Assembly: GCA_031082285.1 (NCBI GenBank)
Contig: JAVHLK010000038.1
Coordinates: 1-41,820 of the forward strand
Direction: 5' to 3'
Source of the DNA: Desulfomonilaceae bacterium
GTDB taxonomy: Bacteria; Desulfobacterota; Desulfomonilia; Desulfomonilales; Desulfomonilaceae
Length of the DNA stretch: 41,820 nt
Under the pieces are notes generated by a model. It was not told the DNA's origin. It searched no databases and saw nothing but the letters and a program-made list of their open reading frames with translations. Both the position numbers and the translations under genes were made by a program. This document shows positions 7,464 to 15,169 of the stretch, in pieces (position 1 is the first letter of the stretch; each line of letters opens with the position of its first letter).

Positions 7464-8285
7464 TCACTTTCTCTTCAGTTCTTCCTGAAAATGGGCGCCC
7501 TCGACCCAGAATTTTCCAAGTATGTCGCCTGAATCCATGTCAATAAACGCAAAGTCCGCACCCGGCCGCACCGCGTTGAGTCTCAAAAATGCCGGGTGCC
7601 CCTTGGAGGCGACGGGGAACACTCCTTCATTGTCGTAACCTTTCACAGCGACTCGGTAGGTCTTGTCGTCTTCCACATTAAGCCGTATCTCCACGAGGTC
7701 TCCAAATCTCACGGTAACGACGTCGGGATTCATAGCTCCATCTTTGATGGTGACCTCTTTCTCGGCATTCGGCCTCTTGTAGATTTCCCAGAGTTCTTCG
7801 AAGGTCAGGATTTGTCCGGAAAATTCCTTTGAGAACCCGGTCGCACGATCTCCACTCTTGAATGCGACGACTCCGTATCCCATGACGGTTACCACATTGG
7901 CTTTGACAAAGTGAGCCCTCCCGGCCTCAACCCACTCTTTAGAATCATAATCCTTGACAAAATAGGCTCTGACATCTTCCCTCTTGGCAATCCCGAGAGT
8001 CGCCGCCATGTCGAAATACCGGATCATGCAGATTGGGTCGTCAAACTTCTTGGCCCGACCCTTTTTCATAAGGCATTCGGCGGCAAATCGTTGATCCGTG
8101 ATCAGCATGCGGCATGTTTCGCAGACGTCCTCCTCAGGGTAGATTTCCACTGGAACCGGATCACCCGTTTTCGCGCACCCGTGTGCGATCACCATCGCTG
8201 CAACGAACACCGGCAGCCTTGTCCGTGCGAAATGCACCAGATTCTTGTGCGAATTCGCAAGCTTGTTTACGACTCGATTCAGCAT
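7464..8285 (-). CDS. nosL: NosL with a C-terminal cupredoxin-like domain
   Basis: I start it at ATG 8285, eight bases after the nosF stop, with GGAGAG upstream. Longer frames run antisense-free into nosF and add a basic peptide with no signal. The 273-residue product has a hydrophobic N-terminal segment ending near AHGC (C37, an imperfect lipobox), then a NosL domain with CETCRM (C55, C58, M60) and FDDPICM (C86). Unlike typical NosL it continues for about 100 residues (about 176-264) with KEVTIKDGAMNPDVVTVRFG, a pattern that recalls cupredoxin beta-sandwich domains. No Cys of a type 1 copper site is present there; H230, M250 and H265 are possible ligands. It should deliver Cu(I) to NosZ. The role of the extra domain is not known. 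Confidence 0.85.
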   Translation of the reverse strand: MLNRVVNKLANSHKNLVHFARTRLPVFVAAMVIAHGCAKTGDPVPVEIYPEEDVCETCRMLITDQRFAAECLMKKGRAKKFDDPICMIRYFDMAATLGIAKREDVRAYFVKDYDSKEWVEAGRAHFVKANVVTVMGYGVVAFKSGDRATGFSKEFSGQILTFEELWEIYKRPNAEKEVTIKDGAMNPDVVTVRFGDLVEIRLNVEDDKTYRVAVKGYDNEGVFPVASKGHPAFLRLNAVRPGADFAFIDMDSGDILGKFWVEGAHFQEELKRK

Positions 8286-8293
8286 ACGAGGTA

Positions 8294-9244
8294 TTAGCTC
8301 TCCATGCGCACAGTGGGATTGATCGCCGCGGAACTGTGAATCCCGCATTCGCCGCCGACGGCCTGGTCGTATATTTGTTGCAAGGAGGGCTCGTATAGAC
8401 CGAATTCCTTTATGGCCGCTCCTTCCTGAAAGAGCGCATTGAGTATGGGAATTCTGAGGGTTTCCGCGCATTCCACGGTTATGGTGCTGCAATTCAGCAC
8501 GACGTTCTCTGCTCCCGATTGGAGTGCAATGATCCGGTGGGCCTCAGAAAGGTTCTCTACAGTAAGCCACATCTTGCGCGAATGGCTCAGGTCCTTGGCG
8601 AACTGCTCAATCTTCTTGGTGAACAGGTTCTTCCCATTCCCCATGACGACGATTCTATGTGCCAATCGTTCGACCTCTCTCAGAATATGCGTCGACATAA
8701 TCACCGATGCCCCGCGGCCTGCCGCTTCGATTGTCTGTTCTCGGAAGCGTGCGAGGCCTTCGGCATCCAGATTGTTCGTGGGCTCGTCCAACACATAGGC
8801 GTCAGATAGAGGCAGAAAAACCACGGCAATCGCCAGCCGTTGCAACATCCCGCCCGACAGTTCCCCAACTTTCTTTTTCTCGAATCCGTGAAATCCGAAC
8901 CTGGATATGAGCTCCGTTACTCTTTCCGCAGAAACTTGCCTGATCCGGGCAAAAAAGGTGAGTACCTCTTTCGCGGTAATCTGACTCGGGAACTCTATCC
9001 TTTGGGGCAGGTACGATAACCTGTTCCGCAACCTGACCGACGACATGTCGATAGTATCGGATCCAATCCTTGCTTCGCCGCCGTCCGAGCGCATAATGCC
9101 GGCAAGGATCCGCAGTGCCGTGGATTTCCCGCTGCCGTTAGGTCCGACCAACGCGACGATTTCTCCTGAGTCGCACTCGAAGTCGAGTCCATCCAGGGCT
9201 TTGACGGAACCAAATGTTTTCCGGAGGCCGCGTAACGTGATCAT
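8294..9244 (-). CDS. nosF: NosF, ABC transporter ATPase for NosZ maturation
   Basis: The 316-residue protein begins at ATG 9244, which overlaps the nosD stop as ATGA; a longer frame adds 12 residues inside nosD. It has Walker A GPNGSGKST, signature LSGGMLQRLAIA and Walker B DAYVLDEPTNNLD, and the H-loop STHILREVERLAH. A C-terminal regulatory extension of about 100 residues is typical of NosF and other ABC-2-type ATPases. NosF drives the NosDFY complex that supports CuZ biogenesis in the periplasm. Genes run nosD-nosF-nosL-nosY. It is clearly different from the LolD-type ATPase of the accessory module at 2092-2775. Confidence 0.92.
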   Translation of the reverse strand: MITLRGLRKTFGSVKALDGLDFECDSGEIVALVGPNGSGKSTALRILAGIMRSDGGEARIGSDTIDMSSVRLRNRLSYLPQRIEFPSQITAKEVLTFFARIRQVSAERVTELISRFGFHGFEKKKVGELSGGMLQRLAIAVVFLPLSDAYVLDEPTNNLDAEGLARFREQTIEAAGRGASVIMSTHILREVERLAHRIVVMGNGKNLFTKKIEQFAKDLSHSRKMWLTVENLSEAHRIIALQSGAENVVLNCSTITVECAETLRIPILNALFQEGAAIKEFGLYEPSLQQIYDQAVGGECGIHSSAAINPTVRMES

Positions 9245-10692
9245 TGCAAAGCCCGTCCTTTCCTCGCCATCAGTAGACAACCACCCAGAAGAACCGAAGA
9301 GAATAGCCCGACGAAGATACGCTCGGAACCTTCCACAACTCCCACGCGGCTCTTGGCGAGTGCTTCAGGGGGCGGTCCGGTGATTCTCACCGGTCTCATC
9401 AGCGGGAATTTGTCTTCAGCTGTTACAGTTACCTCGATGATCGGGAAAGCCCTTTCCGCCAACTCGAGTGCAGCCGTTAACGGGCTGAACAGGAACAACC
9501 GAAGTTCAGGTATATCGGCTTCCAAGGCGTCGAAAATCCCTTCCAGCTTGTACGGCTGGTCGCCGATACCATCCCCGTCAAGATCATATCCCCGATAATC
9601 ACTCCAATAGTTTCCTTTGCCGTCCTTGTAGAAGAGGTTGTTTCGACCTGTTTGAGTTCCGCCCCGCAACCGTAAGAGAGAAAGATTGTTGATGAAGTTG
9701 TTCTCAAAGATGGTGTTGTTCTCTGAGTTCTCCAGGATGACGCTCGCAACGTCGTTGGATATAACGAGGTTCCTGTGCACCTTGGACATGCCGGCATGGT
9801 CGAAGTACAAACCTATAGTGTTGTCATATATGAGATTGTCGAAGCAGTCCGAATGCCTCACATCCTGCCATAAGACCCCGTAAGCTCGGAACCCACGGTT
9901 ATGAGCGAACACGTTCCCTGCCCATTTGAATCGCTTCGCATACATTACGGCGGCTCCGGCCACATTGTCGATGAGCGTGTTGTACGAGAACGAGTTGTCG
10001 TCCGAATACATGTAATGAAGACCGTAGCGTGTCCTATGAATCTTGTTGTAATCAATCGTGCAGAAGTGTGAGAACGATATGTAAAAGCCGTCACGTGCGT
10101 CCGCGATATCGTTGTGCTCGATCCTGTTAAAGGGCGAATCCCACGTGTGAATTCCGTTGCCTCGATCTTCTTCGGTATCGTAGGTTCTCCCTCGAATGAC
10201 ATTATGAGTGATCACGCACTTCTCCGACTGTGACAAATACATTCCATAGAGGTTGTCTTCCAATCGGTTGTCAGTTACCAGGCATTCCTTTGCCTTCACA
10301 AACTTGATGCCCGCATCATCCTTGAGGAGATCCCGTCCTCCCCCTCGAATCAGGAAACCCTTAAGGGTGACGTGATCGGCCTCCAGCGTGACTGCGTTGC
10401 CGGTCTTTTCACCCTGGATCGTAGGCCGGCCGATCCCTTCTACAATGATATTGTTCGTCTTGATTCGGACGTTCCCTTTGTACACGCCCGGATACACGCG
10501 CACCGTGTCACCCGGAGATACCCTGTCGAGAGCCTCTTGAACGGAATTCAAGGTCGTTGCTTCATCCGGTTTGCCGACGGTAAAGACGGCTGCATGGAGC
10601 GGCGAGACCACTATCGCCAGGGAAAAAATCACCGCCGCAGCAAGGATCTTGCGCAGATCTCTCGAATAACGGTATCCTCTTTGGATTGCCAT
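9241..10692 (-). CDS. nosD: NosD, periplasmic beta-helix maturation factor
   Basis: This 483-residue protein has a signal peptide (about 1-34, ending HAA), then repeated parallel beta-helix (CASH/PbH1) coils. The coils are visible as recurrent N-x-I/V-x-x-N units such as DNRLEDNLYGMYLS and YNTLIDNVAGAAV. It ends in a C-terminal hydrophobic anchor (about 455-475) followed by basic residues. NosD is the periplasmic partner of NosFY; it interacts with NosL and is required for the catalytic copper-sulfur centre of NosZ. Length and the C-terminal anchor fit the family. A strong perfect hairpin sits in the 76 bases between the upstream small gene and this start, possibly setting relative expression. 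Its stop overlaps the nosF start. Confidence 0.92.
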   Translation of the reverse strand: MAIQRGYRYSRDLRKILAAAVIFSLAIVVSPLHAAVFTVGKPDEATTLNSVQEALDRVSPGDTVRVYPGVYKGNVRIKTNNIIVEGIGRPTIQGEKTGNAVTLEADHVTLKGFLIRGGGRDLLKDDAGIKFVKAKECLVTDNRLEDNLYGMYLSQSEKCVITHNVIRGRTYDTEEDRGNGIHTWDSPFNRIEHNDIADARDGFYISFSHFCTIDYNKIHRTRYGLHYMYSDDNSFSYNTLIDNVAGAAVMYAKRFKWAGNVFAHNRGFRAYGVLWQDVRHSDCFDNLIYDNTIGLYFDHAGMSKVHRNLVISNDVASVILENSENNTIFENNFINNLSLLRLRGGTQTGRNNLFYKDGKGNYWSDYRGYDLDGDGIGDQPYKLEGIFDALEADIPELRLFLFSPLTAALELAERAFPIIEVTVTAEDKFPLMRPVRITGPPPEALAKSRVGVVEGSERIFVGLFSSVLLGGCLLMARKGRALQ

Positions 10693-10710
10693 TCGCTCCT
10701 GCCTTGTGGG

Positions 10711-10739
10711 CCTTCTCCCGGCCGACGGCCGGGAGAAGG
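10711..10739 (-). repeat. Perfect 13-bp intercistronic palindrome before nosD
   Basis: Arms CCTTCTCCCGGCC (10711-10723) and its exact complement (10727-10739) flank a three-base loop GAC. It lies between the small periplasmic gene and nosD. No T run follows on either strand, so it is not a standard terminator. It may stabilise the upstream nosZ message or be a copy of a dispersed intergenic palindrome; the window has no second copy of this sequence. Confidence 0.8.
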
Positions 10740-10768
10740 AGAGGAGAAAAGGTTTGCCGGCGGGTAGG

Positions 10769-11173
10769 CTATTCCATCATGGATGCCCGTGTAATTTCCG
10801 ATCCGGCTTTAATAAACCACTGCCATGCTTGGTTGAGGTCAAGTACAAGGTCTTTGCTGAACTTCTTTTCATCAACCTGCTTCTTACACTGGGCAAGCAA
10901 CTCGTTACCTTTCTTGAACCACATTTTCGCCCCTTCCACCTCGCCTTTGAGGAGATTGCTGGCGTCTGGGGGCATCTCCTGTTCCATCTTCCGGATTACT
11001 CCCTCGACGAGCTTCTGGGTGCCCTCTGCATTGGCAAGAGCTTCTTGGGACAGCTTCTCGAGGTCGTCCATTCTTATGGCCTGGTCCTGAGCGTAGATCG
11101 TGCCGACCGTCAAAGCGAAGATCAACGCCACGATCAAGCCAAAGACGGTTTTTGTAGCTTTAGCCCTTATCAT
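10769..11173 (-). CDS. Small helical periplasmic protein of the nos cluster
   Basis: This is a 134-residue protein from ATG 11173 (GGAAG upstream; 15 extra codons in frame would overlap the previous gene's end). It has a signal peptide ending near YAQ (about 1-29) followed by a mostly alpha-helical, charged domain: EKLSQEALANAEGTQKLVEGV, then KMWFKKGNELLAQCKKQVDEKKF. One cysteine is present and no heme motif is seen. It lies between nosB-like and nosD. I do not recognise the family. The even spacing of long amphipathic helices is reminiscent of small helical-bundle periplasmic proteins, but this is only a pattern impression. Its position beside nosZ suggests a maturation or stability factor. 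Confidence 0.75.
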   Translation of the reverse strand: MIRAKATKTVFGLIVALIFALTVGTIYAQDQAIRMDDLEKLSQEALANAEGTQKLVEGVIRKMEQEMPPDASNLLKGEVEGAKMWFKKGNELLAQCKKQVDEKKFSKDLVLDLNQAWQWFIKAGSEITRASMME

Positions 11174-11186
11174 GCTGTACTTCCTT

Positions 11187-11813
11187 TCAATCCCCCGACG
11201 GGGGGTTAAGTCTCTCATGCCCGCGGCGAAAGGAAATGACGTCGATGACCCAAGCCGCCACTATCAGGAGGAACGCCATGACCAGGAGATATGTTCCCCA
11301 GTAGAAGTTTGAATAGGTGGTGAATTGGGCCAATTGGTACTCTCCGTAAATGCCCGGCATGAACGGGTCAATCTTGATGGCGGCTGTTGGGTCCAAGTGG
11401 TGTCCGAAGGAATACAGATTATAGACCAGTGCAATGACTCCCCCTACGGAGATAGCCGCAAAGAGAATAACTACGGCCAGACTGGTCCACTTCCTCCGAA
11501 ACAACGCGGCTGCAACACAAGCAATCGCCGCCAGTACCAGCACGACGGGCAGAACCTTGAATATCAGCATTTCACCGGAGATCTCTCTCATTCCTATGAA
11601 ATGGTTCAGAATGTTGATCTCTTTCAGACCTCCGTCCAAATCCGAAATGTCTTCCGGATCGCCCGGATGAGTTGCCCAGATCGACATTCCGATTCCATGG
11701 GGAAAGTTGTTGGAATCGAGATACATGTACCACATGGGGTAACGCATGCTGATGATAATGAGCACTGCCGCCGCGACCAGAATCACGAACCTTACAACCG
11801 CCACTAGTTTCAT
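11187..11813 (-). CDS. nosB: NosB-like membrane protein of clade II nos clusters
   Basis: The 208 residues start at ATG 11813 with GGAGGTG ideally placed. In-frame codons upstream lie inside nosZ and are ignored. There are about four membrane segments: 5-25, about 80-100 after a loop GIGMSIWATHPGDPEDISDLDGG, about 110-130 and about 178-198. In clade II nitrous oxide reducers a conserved transmembrane gene named nosB follows nosZ directly; this gene has that position, size and topology. Its biochemical role is not established. The gene ends within a short CCCCC/GGGGG hairpin. I base the name mainly on context, so it should be confirmed by a profile search. Confidence 0.7.
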   Translation of the reverse strand: MKLVAVVRFVILVAAAVLIIISMRYPMWYMYLDSNNFPHGIGMSIWATHPGDPEDISDLDGGLKEINILNHFIGMREISGEMLIFKVLPVVLVLAAIACVAAALFRRKWTSLAVVILFAAISVGGVIALVYNLYSFGHHLDPTAAIKIDPFMPGIYGEYQLAQFTTYSNFYWGTYLLVMAFLLIVAAWVIDVISFRRGHERLNPPSGD

Positions 11814-11830
11814 GATCACCTCCGTATCCC

Positions 11831-13732
11831 TTACTTCTTGGGATTCACGATGAGGTAGCCCTGCATTTCCTGATGGAGAGCCGAACAGAAGTTCGTGCAG
11901 TAGTAAGGCCACACGCCGGGTTTGTCCGCAATGAACTCAAAGGTGAGCGTTTCGCCGGGTGAAGGCACACCGTTGACGTCGTATCCACAGAGCCCGAAAC
12001 CGTGAAGCTCATCCCGCATCTCTTCGATGTTCGTGATGTGCATGATCACCTTATCGCCCTCGTCGCAGCGCACAACATTCGGAATAAGCGACGACCTGAT
12101 CTGTGTCATCCACACCGTCACGGTATTCCCCTCACGCACGACTTTGGCATCCTTCGGGTCCCAAATCGCGTTCGGGTTCTTGTTGTCCGCCTTGGTGTAC
12201 ACTTCTATAACGTTCTTGATCTTGTCCGCTTTGATGATTTGAGCGTAGTGGGGTTCAGGCTCAAAAAACGCCTGGTAGATCAGTTTCATTTTCGGACCGC
12301 CGACGTCTATCAGCTGACCGCTCTCCGGCTGGTCCGGGCCAACCGGAAGATGAGTGCCTTTGGAGAGCTTGTTGAGCGCAACCACCCATTGGCCCTTTGG
12401 CGAAACCGTGTCGCCTTCGCAGGAAGCGATGTGGCCGATGTTGTACTGGATAGGGATCTTGTCTACCATCTTCCATTCACGGCCGCCGCCGCCCCACTGC
12501 CACTTGGCGACTGCGCTTTCAACGAAAAGGGAGGTGTATGCGAACCCCTTGTCGTCAAATATCGTGTGGAGAGGTCCCAGGCCTACCGGAACATCGGCTT
12601 CAATAACCGCGTCAAACTTCACTACGGGAATCCCCATGTCCTCTCCCGCGAAGTTCTTCTCCTTTATGGCTTTCTGGAGTTTTTCGAAACTGAAGATGGA
12701 GACCGTGGGCGAGAGTTTGCCGTTCCCAACGAACCATTTGCCGTCGGGCGTAACGTCCACTCCGTGGGGAGACTTCGCACAGGGCACGGCAAACACGTAC
12801 CCGGGCGTCTTGACCGGATCAAAGACCTTTGCTCCGTCGATCTCGGTGAAGTTTCCCTTCTTGACTTCGCTTTCCACTCCCTTCCAGTTTACCGCTATGA
12901 TATAATCCTTGTCTCGCTGCGACGCGGTGACCTCAAGGGGTTTGCCGTCAATGAACTCGGCTTCGGTGTTGTAAGTCGTCACAAACCACCAATCACCGGA
13001 AACGAGCTTGCCGGCATCCGCGACGTCGTAGTCCCAGGGCGGCATCAGGATCTGCCAGCCAAGGCTCATGGTGCCGTCCTTGGGATCCACCGCAACAGCC
13101 GTGATAACTCCCTTGTATTTTTCCTTGTAATCCTTCACGTCGGCCACGGTACCCTTGGGAATGGGGATCGAGAACCTGGTTGCGCTAAAGACGTATTCAG
13201 TGTTCCAGGTAAGGTAGATCGATGCATGGTTGCCGGCAGCGTTGGGAATGGGGCCAAATATCTGTTTGGTTTTGAAATCTTTCAAGTCGATGCGCGCGAC
13301 TCGCGAATGGGCATTGTCGTTGATGAACAACCATCGTCCGTCGTACTCGCCTTTGGTTTCCGAAAGACCCGGGTGATGAGTGTCACCCCAGGTGAACTCA
13401 CCCAGCATCTTCTTTGACTCAACGTCATAGCCGTACCCGATTGCAGAGTAAGGGCTGAACACCGGAATAGTCCGGATGTGGCGCATGGAAGGCAAACCGT
13501 ACACATAGATATGACCGCTGTGGCCGCCTGAGAGGAACGCGTAGTACTCGTCAAAGTCTCCCGGCGGTACGTATACTTTGAGGGCATTCTCAGCTATGTC
13601 GGCCTTTGCCGGAACACCTGCCTTCACTCTCTCACGACGCTGCTGGGCGCTCAAGGGATCGCTCATGAGGCCGATCATGGCCGTCGCGGCAAACCACACG
13701 CCCACAAAGATTAACATTTTCTTCCAGTTCAT
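11831..13732 (-). CDS. nosZ: Nitrous oxide reductase NosZ, Sec-exported (clade II type)
   Basis: NosZ reduces N2O to N2 in the periplasm. The 633-residue protein begins at ATG 13732 with GGAGGT upstream; 35 earlier in-frame codons have no signal character. The leader MNWKKMLIFVGVWFA has no twin arginine, so export is by Sec, as in clade II enzymes. All seven CuZ histidines can be placed in a seven-bladed propeller: H119 and H120 (DTHHP), H142 (NAHSR), H323 (SPHGVD), H389 (PLHTIF), H434 (GHIASC) and H495 (EPHYA). The C-terminal cupredoxin domain carries a complete CuA site: H577, C612, C616, H620 and M623 (CTNFCSALHQEM). It should therefore be functional. Electrons probably come from the cytochrome c encoded just upstream. 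Confidence 0.97.
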   Translation of the reverse strand: MNWKKMLIFVGVWFAATAMIGLMSDPLSAQQRRERVKAGVPAKADIAENALKVYVPPGDFDEYYAFLSGGHSGHIYVYGLPSMRHIRTIPVFSPYSAIGYGYDVESKKMLGEFTWGDTHHPGLSETKGEYDGRWLFINDNAHSRVARIDLKDFKTKQIFGPIPNAAGNHASIYLTWNTEYVFSATRFSIPIPKGTVADVKDYKEKYKGVITAVAVDPKDGTMSLGWQILMPPWDYDVADAGKLVSGDWWFVTTYNTEAEFIDGKPLEVTASQRDKDYIIAVNWKGVESEVKKGNFTEIDGAKVFDPVKTPGYVFAVPCAKSPHGVDVTPDGKWFVGNGKLSPTVSIFSFEKLQKAIKEKNFAGEDMGIPVVKFDAVIEADVPVGLGPLHTIFDDKGFAYTSLFVESAVAKWQWGGGGREWKMVDKIPIQYNIGHIASCEGDTVSPKGQWVVALNKLSKGTHLPVGPDQPESGQLIDVGGPKMKLIYQAFFEPEPHYAQIIKADKIKNVIEVYTKADNKNPNAIWDPKDAKVVREGNTVTVWMTQIRSSLIPNVVRCDEGDKVIMHITNIEEMRDELHGFGLCGYDVNGVPSPGETLTFEFIADKPGVWPYYCTNFCSALHQEMQGYLIVNPKK

Positions 13733-13814
13733 TTGTCCTACCTCCAGAGTTTCGTGTTGCACATCGTTCCCTCCCAGGCCGAACCTTTCGGACTCCCTGC
13801 CGAGGTATCCGACG

Positions 13815-13831
13815 GTCCGCCTTAGGCGGAC
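13815..13831 (-). other. Short hairpin in the nosZ leader
   Basis: Arms GTCCGCC (13815-13821) and GGCGGAC (13825-13831) are perfectly complementary around a TTA loop, in the 220-base gap between the cytochrome c and nosZ genes. No T run follows. It could be a processing or stabilising element that lets nosZ be expressed above the electron-transfer genes. I see no convincing separate promoter in the gap. Confidence 0.5.
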
Positions 13832-13952
13832 TCCCATGACGCGTTATGCTCAAACTTGGGCAGAATGATTACCCTGTCCGCCTCCTTTCTGCATAATGGG
13901 AGGACGACACCGTGTCCGACCCTTCGATCCCGTGGCCTCGTCCCGGTTCTCG

Positions 13953-15158
13953 TTACTGCTTCATTTCCTCAGGAGCCTTATCAAAGGCTTCCTTCAACAG
14001 TGCGGTAGCCTGTTTCTTTTCTTCGTCGGTCAAGCGATATTGTGGAGTGGCCAGAATCACTCCCATAGTCCCTTTGGGTTCAAAGAGGAACTTGTCAACT
14101 TCCATCTGGTGCTTCTTCGGGACATTCTTGACCGCCAATGCCAAATCGGGGCCGATATTGGTGGGCGATTCGACACCCAGGCTTGATATGGTGTGGCAGA
14201 CAAAACAGCGCTTGTTGACGAAGAAGGCCCCTGCGCCTCTGAGCATGGCTTCTTCTTTGGCCAGTTCTTCCGGCGATCTTTCCGGAATGACTTTCACGTG
14301 GGGCAGATAGTGCGTTGCGAGTTTCTTCTTCTTCCAACTCAGGGTCAAGAGGGTCAGAGACTGGAGATCCTGAGTGGAAAACTGGAATTCGGGCATGATT
14401 GACGTGGGTACCACTGTTTTTGGATTTTTGTAATGGGCCATGTGCCAGTTGAAGATCGTAGGGTGGGTGACTGCCCCGGAGGAGAAATCGTACTCCTCTC
14501 TCCCCTTGTCGCCCTCATACGTCAGATCCGGCCCAATATTTCCGCCGGATCCGTTGATTACGTGACAGGCCTTGCAGCCCTTGGTCTTCACGAGTTCCTT
14601 GGCGTGGTCGATAAACTCCATACCGGCCACCTTTTCTTCGTACCGGTGGCAGTAATTACACTTCATCTGAATGAAACCACTTGTGTCCTTGAGGAGGTAG
14701 CTTTCGGCCAATTGAAGATCGGGCCGCGGGTCCTCCCAGTGTTCCACCCACCCGTGAGCTTCCTTCATGTCCGTGGCGTAGCCCTGACCTCCGTGACAGG
14801 ACGTGCATCCGAACTTGTCGATCGGGTGTTTTTGCATCAGTTCGGGGCGCGAGTGGCCGGAATACGGTATGAATTGATCTTCGAGCCCTTTCCACGTCAC
14901 TCCCATATGACAGGTAACGCACCTATCCGTAGTGTCGAGATCCGGGACCCAAATTTGGAGAATCCCTGTCTCCAGCTCGGCCGCTTTCTCCGGGCCGAAT
15001 TTCTCTGCTATGATTCTCTTGAATTCCGCCTGATGGGCCCTCCAGCCTTGCGTGAAATCAGTCCGAATCATGATCGCAACCAGCACGGCGAGGGCCGCAA
15101 CCAGTAACAAGACCATCAACTGAAGCTTGCGTGAAGAATAAAGAGGCAGTTCTCTCAT
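13953..15158 (-). CDS. Membrane-anchored pentaheme cytochrome c
   Basis: The 401-residue protein has an N-terminal membrane helix (about 12-31) and five CXXCH heme c sites: C80-H84, C118-H122, C167-H171, C195-H199 and C318-H322. The fourth and fifth are followed by INGSGGNIGPDL and SPTNIGPDLA, the paired pattern of bc-complex-associated cytochromes. It follows the cytochrome b gene after 11 bases. In a quinol oxidase complex it would take the place of cytochrome c1, passing electrons from the Rieske centre to a periplasmic acceptor. With nosZ as the next gene, direct or near-direct electron delivery to CuA is the simplest reading (inference). Confidence 0.88.
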   Translation of the reverse strand: MRELPLYSSRKLQLMVLLLVAALAVLVAIMIRTDFTQGWRAHQAEFKRIIAEKFGPEKAAELETGILQIWVPDLDTTDRCVTCHMGVTWKGLEDQFIPYSGHSRPELMQKHPIDKFGCTSCHGGQGYATDMKEAHGWVEHWEDPRPDLQLAESYLLKDTSGFIQMKCNYCHRYEEKVAGMEFIDHAKELVKTKGCKACHVINGSGGNIGPDLTYEGDKGREEYDFSSGAVTHPTIFNWHMAHYKNPKTVVPTSIMPEFQFSTQDLQSLTLLTLSWKKKKLATHYLPHVKVIPERSPEELAKEEAMLRGAGAFFVNKRCFVCHTISSLGVESPTNIGPDLALAVKNVPKKHQMEVDKFLFEPKGTMGVILATPQYRLTDEEKKQATALLKEAFDKAPEEMKQ

Positions 15159-15169
15159 GGTTCCTCATT

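Noticed and set aside
11192-11205. CCCCC-GAC-GGGGG hairpin at the nosB end
   Set aside because: It lies within the final codons of the nosB-like gene, which explains the sequence. The stem is five pairs with no T tract.
12002-13417. A long plus-strand frame of 471 codons opposite nosZ
   Set aside because: It is antisense to nosZ, with no domain. Its length is a by-product of the GC-biased codon use of nosZ.
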